From positions 1 to 7,275 of the forward strand of contig JAGUYQ010000066.1 in the NCBI GenBank assembly GCA_020061285.1: a stretch of 7,275 bases of DNA, in the 5' to 3' direction. The position numbers and the translations under genes are program-made. Of this stretch, positions 1 through 6,184 are shown piece after piece (the stretch's first letter is position 1; every line of letters starts with the position of its first letter). This DNA comes from Betaproteobacteria bacterium. GTDB lineage: Bacteria > Pseudomonadota > Gammaproteobacteria > Burkholderiales > UBA9220. Below the pieces are notes generated by a model. The model made no database searches. It was not told the origin of the DNA and was given only the letters and a program-made list of their open reading frames with translations.

Positions 1-1471
1 CTTCCTCCTGGACGACGAGAACCTGAGCGAGAACGTGCGCCTGGAGCACCGCTACCTGGACCTGCGCCGTCCCGTGATGCAGGCCAACATGATGCTGCGC
101 TACCGCGTCTCCAAGACCCTGCGGGACTTCCTCGACCAGCACGGCTTCATCGAGGTGGAAACCCCCATGCTCACCCGCTCCACCCCCGAGGGGGCGCGGG
201 ACTACCTGGTGCCGAGCCGGGTGCATCCGGGCGAGTTCTACGCCCTGCCCCAGTCTCCCCAGTTGTTCAAGCAGATGCTGATGGTGTCCGGCTTCGACCG
301 CTACTTCCAGATCACCAAGTGCTTCCGCGACGAAGACCTGCGGGCCGACCGCCAGCCCGAGTTCACCCAAGTGGACATCGAAACCTCCTTCATGGGCGAG
401 GACGAAATCACCGCCCTGATGGAAGAAATGATTCGCGACCTGTTCAAGAAGACCCAGGACGTGGACCTGCCCAACCCCTTCCCGCGCATGACCTGGGCCG
501 ACGCCATGGCCAAGTACGGCTCCGACAAGCCAGACATGCGCGTCGGCCTGGAATTCACCGAACTCACCGATGTGATGAAAGAGGTGGATTTCAAGGTCTT
601 CAGCGGTCCCGCCAACAGCCCCGACGGCCGCGTGGCCGGCCTGCTGATTCCCAAGGGGGGTGAGCTGAGCCGGGGCGAAATCGACGCCTACACCCAGTTC
701 GTCGCCATCTACGGCGCCAAGGGCCTGGCCTGGATCAAGTGCAACGACATCGCCAAGGGCCGCGACGGCCTGCAATCCCCCATCGTCAAGAACCTCTCCG
801 ACGCCGCCCTGAAGGCCATCATCGAGCGCAGCGGCGCCACCGACGGCGATCTCATTTTCTTCGGCGCCGACAAGGCCAAGGTGGTCAACGACGCCCTGGG
901 TGCCCTGCGGGTCAAGGTCGGCCACGAGAAGGGCCTCGCCACCAAGGAATGGAAGCCCCTGTGGGTGGTGGACTTCCCCATGTTCGAGCGCGACGACGAA
1001 GCCGACCGCTGGGTGGCCCTGCACCACCCCTTCACCTCGCCCAAGGACGGTCACGAGGACCTGCTCGAATCCAGCCCCGGCAAGGCCCTCTCCAAGGCCT
1101 ACGACATGGTGCTCAACGGCTGGGAAGTGGGCGGCGGCTCCGTCCGTATCCACCGCCAGGAAGTCCAGTCCAAGGTGTTCCAGGCCCTGGGTATTTCCGA
1201 TGAAGAAGCCCAAAACAAATTCGGCTTCTTGCTGGAAGCCCTGCAATACGGTGCGCCGCCCCACGGCGGCCTGGCCTTCGGTCTCGACCGCCTGGTGACC
1301 CTGATGACCGGCGCCGAATCCATCCGCGACGTCATCGCCTTCCCCAAGACCCAGCGGGCCGCCTGTCTCCTCACCCACGCCCCCAACGCCGTGGACGAGA
1401 AGCAGTTGCGGGAACTCCACATCCGCCTGCGCCAGCAGGTGCAGACCTCGGTGGAGGTGTCCAAAGGGTAG
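1..1471 (+). CDS. aspS: Aspartyl-tRNA synthetase (AspRS), 5'-truncated by the window edge
   Basis: A class II aminoacyl-tRNA synthetase that charges tRNA-Asp (or tRNA-Asp and tRNA-Asn in non-discriminating forms) in the cytoplasm. The reading frame is open from base 2 with no start, so about 489 C-terminal residues are present out of roughly 590-600 usual for bacterial AspRS; the missing part is most of the N-terminal OB-fold anticodon-binding domain. Visible landmarks are the [13 protein letters not shown] entry to the catalytic core, motif 1 around [20 protein letters not shown], motif 2 [14 protein letters not shown] at about 323-364, the bacterial-type GAD insertion in the middle (about 540-960), and motif 3 [13 protein letters not shown] near 1264-1305. 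The C-terminus is the conserved [13 protein letters not shown] type. The residues usually used to tell discriminating from non-discriminating AspRS lie mostly in the missing N-terminus. It ends with TAG and is followed at once by a terminator. Identification is secure. Confidence 0.98.
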   Translation, partial: FLLDDENLSENVRLEHRYLDLRRPVMQANMMLRYRVSKTLRDFLDQHGFIEVETPMLTRSTPEGARDYLVPSRVHPGEFYALPQSPQLFKQMLMVSGFDRYFQITKCFRDEDLRADRQPEFTQVDIETSFMGEDEITALMEEMIRDLFKKTQDVDLPNPFPRMTWADAMAKYGSDKPDMRVGLEFTELTDVMKEVDFKVFSGPANSPDGRVAGLLIPKGGELSRGEIDAYTQFVAIYGAKGLAWIKCNDIAKGRDGLQSPIVKNLSDAALKAIIERSGATDGDLIFFGADKAKVVNDALGALRVKVGHEKGLATKEWKPLWVVDFPMFERDDEADRWVALHHPFTSPKDGHEDLLESSPGKALSKAYDMVLNGWEVGGGSVRIHRQEVQSKVFQALGISDEEAQNKFGFLLEALQYGAPPHGGLAFGLDRLVTLMTGAESIRDVIAFPKTQRAACLLTHAPNAVDEKQLRELHIRLRQQVQTSVEVSKG

Positions 1472-1486
1472 ACGGCGGCTTGCCGG

Positions 1487-1527
1487 AAAAGGAACGGGCG
1501 GCCCATGGGCCGCCCGTTCCTTATTTT
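1487..1527 (+). terminator. Intrinsic terminator of aspS, 30-bp perfect palindrome
   Basis: A perfect 30-base palindrome occupies 1491-1520, with left arm GGAACGGGCGGCC and the matching right arm meeting at a central CATG. It is preceded by AAAA (1487-1490) and followed by TTATTTT (1521-1527). It begins 19 bases after the aspS stop codon. The GC-rich stem and trailing T-rich tract are typical of rho-independent termination, and the A-tract on the left could give weak function on the other strand. Confidence 0.9.
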
Positions 1528-1564
1528 GGATGGCGCCATGGCCTGGGCTGGTACGAAAGCCATT

Positions 1565-1610
1565 GCGGCAAATATTTCCGCAGGCGGCGGCGCCTGGGGA
1601 ATATTTCGCC
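1565..1610. repeat. Imperfect inverted repeat / hairpin flanked by AT-rich dyads
   Basis: In the gap between aspS and the next gene, CAGGCG (1581-1586) and CGCCTG (1591-1596) pair around a four-base GCGG loop, extended after one mismatch by TCC/GGA. The hairpin is bracketed by two AT-rich cores, AAATATTT (1570-1577) and GAATATTT (1599-1606). Together, 1568-1586 and 1591-1609 form a longer imperfect inverted repeat. There is no T-tract, so it is not an obvious terminator. It could be a regulator binding region about 100-140 bases upstream of the predicted sigma-54-like promoter, which is where enhancer-binding proteins act; that role is inference. Confidence 0.35.
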
Positions 1611-1702
1611 TTCCGGGTCAATGCCACTGTCGGCGGCGATGGAACGCGGAGCCTCGTCAATGCTTGATTTGACGTTCTTATGGGGCAAACCCGTTGCCGG
1701 GT

Positions 1703-1718
1703 TGGCATGATTATCGCT
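1703..1718 (+). promoter_or_regulatory. Candidate sigma-54 (-24/-12) promoter
   Basis: The sequence TGGCATG-N4-TCGCT matches the RpoN consensus TGGCAYR-N4-TTGCW at every position but one. The invariant GG (1704-1705) and GC (1716-1717) are at the required spacing. Transcription would begin near 1729, leaving a leader of about 42 bases before the ATG at 1771. I see no better sigma-70 promoter close to the gene. A single motif of this size can occur by chance, so it is only a candidate. Confidence 0.4.
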
Positions 1719-1741
1719 GTGACTCCGGCATCCCGAACCGG

Positions 1742-1760
1742 AACGGCATTTTCCGCCGTT
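1742..1760 (+). other. 5'-UTR hairpin abutting the ribosome-binding site
   Basis: AACGGC (1742-1747) and GCCGTT (1755-1760) form a six-base-pair stem around a seven-base loop. The stem ends exactly where the GGAG Shine-Dalgarno sequence begins (1761-1764), so folding would leave the site exposed at the base of the stem. It may stabilise the leader or tune translation, or it may be incidental. Confidence 0.3.
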
Positions 1761-1764
1761 GGAG
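1761..1764 (+). promoter_or_regulatory. Shine-Dalgarno site that fixes the start at ATG 1771
   Basis: GGAG lies six bases before ATG 1771. The frame is also open from a TTG at 1759, but that codon overlaps the start of this purine tract and has no Shine-Dalgarno of its own, so ATG 1771 is chosen. Confidence 0.75.
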
Positions 1765-1770
1765 ACAAGC

Positions 1771-2619
1771 ATGATCGTTACGTCCGCAGCGTCATCCTAT
1801 GGCAACGTCTATGGCAGTTACGCCGCGAAGCCCCGCCAGGAAACGGCCGGAGCGGCATCGGCCGCCAGCGAGGTGTCTATTTCCAATGCCGCCCGTGAGG
1901 CGGCAAAAAACGACCAAGACGTGCATCCCGGCTACAAATTGCCGGATTACATCGCCGGCTGGTTCAACAAGGACTTTCCCCCGGATGTCGTGGACGAGGC
2001 CCGTGCCAGGCTGGACGACATCAAGGCCAATGGCGAGGTCGGCGCCGGCGGCCCCATGAATCTGCCCCTCCTGCCGGAAAACCAGAAGCTGCTGGATAGC
2101 TTCCGCCAGGAAATGAACAGTATTCGCAGCGCCGGCTGGGAGAACGCGACCCCGGCGCAAGCGGAGCGGCTCAATCTGCTCATGAACTTGAGTATGCGGG
2201 TGCAACTGGTGGGCTGGAAGACGCCGATGACCGAGGCCGATGCGCAAAGGGAATTCGACGTCGCCAACCTCATGGCGAAAATGTCCGCCAACGACCCGGT
2301 TCCGGCACCCGGCGGCAACCCGGAGACGAACACCGAGAGGGACATCGCCGACATGCGGGCGGGGGCGGTGCCGGCCGTCTGGCGGCAGCGCTGGCAAAAG
2401 GAAGGGCTGCCCATGCCGGAGAACGTCACCCTCCCGCCAGGCCGCTCCCTGTGGCTGGACATGGCCCAGGCCGCCGGTATCGGCGAGGAGGAATTCCTGT
2501 CCAAGGCCAGGGAGATGGCCGCTAGCCTCAAGGGCCACGCTCTCACCCAAGCGATCGAAGGTTTCATCAGCGAGCGCTACACGATGCTGGCTGAGTCGCG
2601 GCAGGCCCAATCCGCGTGA
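1771..2619 (+). CDS. Hypothetical protein, 282 aa, unrecognised family
   Basis: I do not recognise this protein. It starts at ATG 1771 behind a well-spaced GGAG and ends with TGA. Base composition and codon use fit the chromosome, so it looks like a real gene. Residues 1-34 are rich in Ser, Ala and Gly and probably disordered. Residues 35-46 (VSISNAAREAAK) resemble a short 'V-x-[LI]-S-x-x-A-x-x-x-A' motif I associate with the N-terminal parts of many uncharacterised proteobacterial proteins. The rest (about 50-282) looks mainly helical, with conserved-looking Trp/Pro patches at YIAGWFNKDFPPD, QLVGWKTPMTEADAQREFD, AVWRQRWQKEGLPMP and PGRSLWLDMAQAAG. There is no signal peptide or membrane segment, so it is cytoplasmic or exported without a Sec signal. 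A possible sigma-54 promoter lies upstream and a strong terminator downstream, so it appears monocistronic. It converges with the DUF4157 gene. Confidence 0.8.
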   Translation: MIVTSAASSYGNVYGSYAAKPRQETAGAASAASEVSISNAAREAAKNDQDVHPGYKLPDYIAGWFNKDFPPDVVDEARARLDDIKANGEVGAGGPMNLPLLPENQKLLDSFRQEMNSIRSAGWENATPAQAERLNLLMNLSMRVQLVGWKTPMTEADAQREFDVANLMAKMSANDPVPAPGGNPETNTERDIADMRAGAVPAVWRQRWQKEGLPMPENVTLPPGRSLWLDMAQAAGIGEEEFLSKAREMAASLKGHALTQAIEGFISERYTMLAESRQAQSA

Positions 2620-2657
2620 CTCCTGGCGCGGAACGGGGAATATCCAGGTACTGGATG

Positions 2658-2690
2658 AAAAAAGGCGGCCGAGCCGCCCTTTTGGTTTTC
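2658..2690. terminator. Bidirectional intrinsic terminator between convergent genes
   Basis: GGCGGC (2664-2669) pairs with GCCGCC (2673-2678) around a three-base loop. Six A residues precede it (2658-2663) and CTTTTGGTTTT follows (2679-2689). Read on the plus strand it ends the 282-aa protein gene; read on the minus strand the stem is followed by six T residues and would end the DUF4157 transcript. One shared terminator suits the convergent arrangement. Confidence 0.8.
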
Positions 2691-2704
2691 ATCGCACCCG
2701 CACT

Positions 2705-2757
2705 ACCGTGCCATACGGTTGGTGACTATTGCGTTGCCTTCTTTGTATTAGGGCAAC
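2705..2757 (-). other. Two small hairpins just past the DUF4157 stop codon
   Basis: GTTGCC (2733-2738) can pair with GGCAAC (2752-2757) over a 13-base loop, and ACCGT (2705-2709) can pair with ACGGT (2715-2719) over a five-base loop. Both lie in the 3' untranslated part of the DUF4157 transcript, before the strong terminator. Neither has a proper T-tract. They may protect the 3' end or mean nothing. Confidence 0.25.
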
Positions 2758-2760
2758 CTC

Positions 2761-4374
2761 TCAGGTTGTGAACATCGACGAAGAGCTTTTCTTTTTCCTA
2801 GGATTTTTGCGTGGTTTTTTGTTTTGGTGTCCCCATTCCAGAACCACATCATCGTCATTCCCAATTTCACCCAGTTTCCGTTTCTTGTTCTCCTCTTTTT
2901 CTTCCAGGTTTTGGCCAAATACGCGCCCCTCGTCTGTGTCCTTGGGGGTATCGTTGATGTTTATGTCCCTTGCCCTTTTTTTATTTAGGTAATCGTCAAG
3001 TTCGGCTGTAAAGTCTTCACGAGCCTCTATATGAAAAAGCGGGTTGTTGTCCCTCATATCATCAATATGGCGGTAACCCACTTTCCATACGCCCACGACC
3101 CCTGCTTTCACCGCTACCGTGGCGACCTCGAACATTTTCTCCGACCGCTTAATGCGCGCATCACTCACGTCTTCGTATCCGATTGCTTCGCTATGTGCGA
3201 ATTCAATCATTTGCTTCAAAGCAGTTTGTAAGTCTGAGAGTGCGTTCTCCGTCACTGGCTGCGCATCAATTACCACGTGATAGGCGTCGGATATATTTTT
3301 GTAGAGTGTTTGGTAGTTGCTCACCACCTGGGGCCACTTGGTCCCTGAAAGCGATTTGACTTCCCTTCTCAGTCTGATCGGCTTCATTGAGCACCGTATT
3401 ATCCAGTTACGCAGGTCCTTCTTTGCGGTCTCGTCGCCTTCCTTCAATTTCGGCCAGAAATCGTCCTCGCATATCGCACGGAAGTACATTTCGGCAAACT
3501 TCAGGTTGTATATTATCCTTAGTTCCCAAGGGTCTCCCCGTTGTCCTTCGTGTTCGAACTCGTGCTCCACCCAGTATCTGTCTTTTCCCACCACCGTTTC
3601 AGCGTATTCTTTCTCCTCCAGGCGCCGGCTATCTGATTCCGGGTGCTCCTCGCCAACCATGTTTAGTGTGCCCGCTTGCAGCTTTTGCATCACGGGGCCA
3701 GCACCTGCCTGGTTCGTTTCCAATACGGTCACGACACAGCCTCCCGGGACGTGGTTTCGCATTGCACTTGCCCCCATCGCATCCGCCTCCCGCTCCAGCC
3801 CCCGGTCGTCGTTGACCGCCACGCCTCCCGCCATCTGCATGGTCGGCTTTACCCGGCCCTGGGCTTGCTGCACCACGTGCCAGGCTTCGTGGGGGAGGTG
3901 CCGTTCCTGGCCCGGCGCCAAGTGGATGTCGCCGCCCTGGGCATAGGCCAGGGCGTTGATCTGGGCGGGCATGGACGAGTTGTAGTGGACCTTGACGTGG
4001 TTCATGGAAAGGCCGGAAAGGCTCTCGATACCGGCCTTGAGGTTGCCGGGCAGGCCGGTGTTGTTGGGCTTGGGGGTGGCTTCCCGCCGTTGCGCCGCGT
4101 CCAGGGAAGGGGTTTTGCGCTGGGTAGGCTCATCCTCTTCCGTGCGCTGCGCGGCGTTGAACCGGCCCTGTAGCGTGTCGTCTTCCGCGCCCTTCAATTG
4201 GGCGGCGCTGCCGAACAGGCCTTGCAGCGTCTTGCGCTGGGCGGCCATGAGGGGGCTGTCGCTGACGAGGGCGGCCATGCCGCCCTGGGCGGAATCCCGG
4301 CGGGGTTTTTTCTGGGCGGCCCCTGTCGCATTGGCGAAATGGCGGGCCGGTTTTTCTTTCATGGCGCATTCCAT
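2761..4374 (-). CDS. DUF4157 (eCIS-core-domain) polymorphic toxin / effector-like protein, 537 aa
   Basis: Residues 40-105 are low-complexity with recurring QRK/LQG/AAQR units ([39 protein letters not shown]), as is common before this domain. Residues about 107-200 are a DUF4157 domain: [20 protein letters not shown], then [13 protein letters not shown], the zincin motif HEAWH (162-166) and a downstream LEREADA (193-199) that could supply a third metal ligand. In known families this domain heads toxins and effectors, many linked to extracellular contractile injection systems. A PVMQK stretch (227-231) marks the likely boundary. Residues 232-537 match nothing I recognise; they look helical and end in a charged tail with basic clusters KKRAR (465-469), KKRK (497-500) and [11 protein letters not shown] (519-529). 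The coding sequence falls from about 68% GC (sampled near 4021-4080) to about 42-53% in sampled lines between 2941 and 3540, suggesting a swapped-in C-terminus. AGGAGG sits five bases before ATG 4374. There is no signal peptide. It is probably co-transcribed with the inverse autotransporter gene 69 bases upstream. The domain call is strong; toxicity is inferred. Confidence 0.88.
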   Translation of the reverse strand: MECAMKEKPARHFANATGAAQKKPRRDSAQGGMAALVSDSPLMAAQRKTLQGLFGSAAQLKGAEDDTLQGRFNAAQRTEEDEPTQRKTPSLDAAQRREATPKPNNTGLPGNLKAGIESLSGLSMNHVKVHYNSSMPAQINALAYAQGGDIHLAPGQERHLPHEAWHVVQQAQGRVKPTMQMAGGVAVNDDRGLEREADAMGASAMRNHVPGGCVVTVLETNQAGAGPVMQKLQAGTLNMVGEEHPESDSRRLEEKEYAETVVGKDRYWVEHEFEHEGQRGDPWELRIIYNLKFAEMYFRAICEDDFWPKLKEGDETAKKDLRNWIIRCSMKPIRLRREVKSLSGTKWPQVVSNYQTLYKNISDAYHVVIDAQPVTENALSDLQTALKQMIEFAHSEAIGYEDVSDARIKRSEKMFEVATVAVKAGVVGVWKVGYRHIDDMRDNNPLFHIEAREDFTAELDDYLNKKRARDININDTPKDTDEGRVFGQNLEEKEENKKRKLGEIGNDDDVVLEWGHQNKKPRKNPRKKKSSSSMFTT

Positions 4375-4379
4375 TTCAA

Positions 4380-4385
4380 CCTCCT
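4380..4385 (-). promoter_or_regulatory. Consensus Shine-Dalgarno AGGAGG of the DUF4157 gene
   Basis: A full AGGAGG is placed five bases upstream of ATG 4374. This selects that codon over the next in-frame ATG at 4362, which would be 17 bases away. Confidence 0.85.
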
Positions 4386-4421
4386 GTATTCAAGCTGGAG
4401 CCCGCCGCCCCTACCCCTAAA

Positions 4422-4437
4422 CCACGCTGCAACGTGG
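4422..4437 (-). other. Weak hairpin in the inverse autotransporter / DUF4157 gap
   Basis: CCACG (4433-4437 read on the minus strand) pairs with CGTGG (4422-4426) around a six-base loop, followed by TTTA. A five-base stem with so short a T-run is unlikely to stop transcription efficiently, so the two genes can share a transcript, perhaps with some attenuation. Confidence 0.3.
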
Positions 4438-4443
4438 GCTGAG

Positions 4444-6072
4444 TTACGGGGGGCAGGTGGTGCCGTTGGTGAAGCTGATGGAGCCATTGGCCGGTGTGCC
4501 GTTGCAAGCGCCGCTGCCGCGCACGTTGCCGGTCGACCCCGCGTTGAGGGTGGTCTGATTGGCCAACCACCACACTATGTAGTTGTTGTTGATGCCCCCC
4601 GAGGCGCTCAGCGTGTTTCCGGTGATGGTGGCGGCTATGGAAACACTATTCATACCCAAAACCGTCATGGTGGTCGCTGGGCCGCTGCCGGTGGCCGTGA
4701 TGGTGTTGCCGTTCACCAGGACATTGGCGTTGTTGCCACCGAAAGTCAGGGCCCCCGCCGCGTTGTTGCCACTCTGGGTCACGGTGATCGTGTTGTTGAG
4801 GAGGGTGATGTTGCCGGCGCCGCCGGCGAGAAGCACGGCGGCGCCGCCACTACCGCTGTAAGCGTTGGAGACGGTGACTCCCGCCAGCGTTGCGTTGTTG
4901 ACAAGCTGGACCGTGGACCCCGTAACATTTGTCCCGGCGATGGTGGCGGAGGTGGTCAGGACCGCCTCGTGGCCGGACGCGGTGCGCACTGTCGTCGCAC
5001 CCGACCGCAGAGTCCTGCCGCCATCCACCACCACGGTATTGCCGCCGGTGACATTGAAGGTGCCGGAGAGAAGGATGGTCGAACCGCCGGGAGCGGCAGC
5101 CACGGCGGTAGCCAGGTTGTTGCCAGCGGTCGTGGCGCTGTTGAGCACCGTGATGGTCTGCCCTCCCGCCGTGGCCGTAGCGTTTTCCACCAGAGTGGAA
5201 GCCACATGGCTCCGGGTAACGATATCCACATCCCGCATCACGGGGGCCGTCATGCGGCGCTCCTGGGCGTTGAGGGGGCGGGCGGCGCCGCGCTCCTTGC
5301 CGAGGGGGATGCGCAGGCGCAGGGAAAGGAAATTCTGGTGGCCCCGGACGCCGTCGTTCTGGGTTTCCAGGCCCAGGAACAGACTAGTCCCCCTGCCGAA
5401 CCAATTCAGGTCGTCCATGGCCAGCTCGGCGCGTGCACGGGGGCCTTCCACCGTCACGCCGCCATCGCTGAAGCGGTAACCGCCGAGATAAAGGCGCAGT
5501 TGGCGGCGGGCCTCGGAATCGAACATAGGCGCGCGCCAGCCCACCTCCGCGTCGAAGCCCTTGAGGGCCCGTTCCTCACGATTAGTGGAGGTGACTTGGA
5601 TGGACGCCCCCGATAGGGAAGCCGTGCTGGTGGTGCCCAGGTCCCGTGCTTTGGTGCCCACAGGCACGTAGCCGTTGGCGCGGAACTCCCAATCCCGGCC
5701 CAGGGCCTCGGCACCGAGAGTGGCTTGGTTGTAGTGGTAGCCGGTATCCGGCGAGCGGCGGCGGTCGAAATAGCCGTAGAGGCCCAGGTTCCAGCCACTG
5801 TCCCGCATCTGCCGCCAGCCCAGGCCGAAGTTGCCCTCGCGGCTGTCGTGGTTGTCGAAGCGGGCGCGGAGGTTGGCGAAGAGGAGGGAACGGGCGTCCT
5901 GGGAAAGGGGGAGAAAGAGATCGGCTTCGCCGAGGGAACGCTTGCTGCCTGGCTTGGCCTCCACATCGATATGGGGCCCCCACTTGGGGGCGCTGCCCTG
6001 AGCCAAGGCACTCAAAGAGAACAGCGTCAGGCCGCAGAGGCCGATGCTTTGCCAATACCGTTTTCCAGCCAT
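4444..6072 (-). CDS. Inverse autotransporter (intimin/invasin-type, T5eSS) with a beta-helix passenger, 542 aa
   Basis: Residues 1-24 form a Sec signal peptide (basic KR, hydrophobic core, cleavage expected after ALA before Q25). Residues about 35-258 match the inverse autotransporter beta-barrel: SLLFANLRARFDNHDSREGN, FGLGWRQM, WNLGLYGYFDRRRSPDTGYH, EFRANGYVP, alternating strands, and a terminal LRLRIPLG. Then comes a linker with APVMRDVDIVTRS, as seen after such barrels. In this family the barrel inserts in the outer membrane and the C-terminal passenger is displayed outside. The passenger (about 293-542) is rich in Gly, Thr, Asn and Val and has beta-helix-like rungs: the NT pairs in NNTIT, GNTIT and GNTLS fall at residues 427, 456 and 486, spaced 29-30. 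It has no Ig-like (Big) or LysM domains. The only mature cysteines (523 and 540) flank the C-terminus and could form a cap disulfide. GGGAGGA (6077-6083) precedes the only sensible ATG. A role in surface adhesion is inferred from family. Confidence 0.88.
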   Translation of the reverse strand: MAGKRYWQSIGLCGLTLFSLSALAQGSAPKWGPHIDVEAKPGSKRSLGEADLFLPLSQDARSLLFANLRARFDNHDSREGNFGLGWRQMRDSGWNLGLYGYFDRRRSPDTGYHYNQATLGAEALGRDWEFRANGYVPVGTKARDLGTTSTASLSGASIQVTSTNREERALKGFDAEVGWRAPMFDSEARRQLRLYLGGYRFSDGGVTVEGPRARAELAMDDLNWFGRGTSLFLGLETQNDGVRGHQNFLSLRLRIPLGKERGAARPLNAQERRMTAPVMRDVDIVTRSHVASTLVENATATAGGQTITVLNSATTAGNNLATAVAAAPGGSTILLSGTFNVTGGNTVVVDGGRTLRSGATTVRTASGHEAVLTTSATIAGTNVTGSTVQLVNNATLAGVTVSNAYSGSGGAAVLLAGGAGNITLLNNTITVTQSGNNAAGALTFGGNNANVLVNGNTITATGSGPATTMTVLGMNSVSIAATITGNTLSASGGINNNYIVWWLANQTTLNAGSTGNVRGSGACNGTPANGSISFTNGTTCPP

Positions 6073-6139
6073 GTATTCCTCCCGAACGCTTCGGTTTGTT
6101 CCTTGGTAATTGTCGGTGTGTTCCCGTGTGCCGGTGGCG

Positions 6140-6168
6140 ATTATGCCTATATGGCTGATTTTTAATAA
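6140..6168 (-). promoter_or_regulatory. Candidate promoter of the inverse autotransporter gene
   Basis: On the minus strand, CATAAT (6145-6140) is a five-of-six -10 match, with TTATTA (6168-6163) 17 bases upstream as a poor -35. Transcription would start near 6133, giving a leader of about 60 bases. A good -10 with a poor -35 is the pattern expected of an activator-dependent promoter. Confidence 0.4.
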
Positions 6169-6171
6169 CCA

Positions 6172-6181
6172 CCTAATTAGG
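6172..6181. promoter_or_regulatory. CCTAATTAGG palindrome, candidate LuxR-type operator
   Basis: This is a perfect ten-base dyad three bases after the regulator's stop codon, in a short AT-richer island. Its centre (6176.5) is about 43-44 bases upstream of the predicted start of transcription of the inverse autotransporter gene, next to the weak -35. LuxR-type activators typically bind near -42. That the neighbouring regulator binds here is inference. Confidence 0.4.
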
Positions 6182-6184
6182 GGG

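Noticed and set aside
1480..1710. Possible 76-aa gene between aspS and the 282-aa protein gene
   Set aside because: It starts inside the aspS terminator region, runs through its stem and the second hairpin, and has no plausible ribosome-binding site or protein-like composition.
1759..1770. TTG start four codons upstream of ATG 1771
   Set aside because: The TTG overlaps the start of the purine tract that serves as Shine-Dalgarno for ATG 1771, leaving it none of its own.
1792..2610. Minus-strand open frame of 272 codons opposite the 282-aa protein gene
   Set aside because: It has no ribosome-binding site, its composition is typical of antisense GC-rich DNA, and it would cross the plus-strand gene that has a good start and terminator.
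2729..2992. Short plus-strand frame rich in Phe/Ser/Leu that could pass for a membrane peptide
   Set aside because: It is the antisense of the Lys/Glu-rich tail of the DUF4157 protein (AAG/GAA read backwards gives CTT/TTC), so its hydrophobicity is an artefact.
2761..4374. Complete extracellular contractile injection system
   Set aside because: The DUF4157 domain is often linked to such systems, but no sheath, tube, baseplate, spike or AAA+ ATPase gene is present in this window. The link can only be suggested.
4198..5616. Long plus-strand open frame of 472 codons antisense to the DUF4157 and inverse autotransporter genes
   Set aside because: Its translation is Gly/Ala/His/Val-rich low complexity, it has no ribosome-binding site, and the opposite strand carries clear domain matches. 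It is an artefact of high GC.
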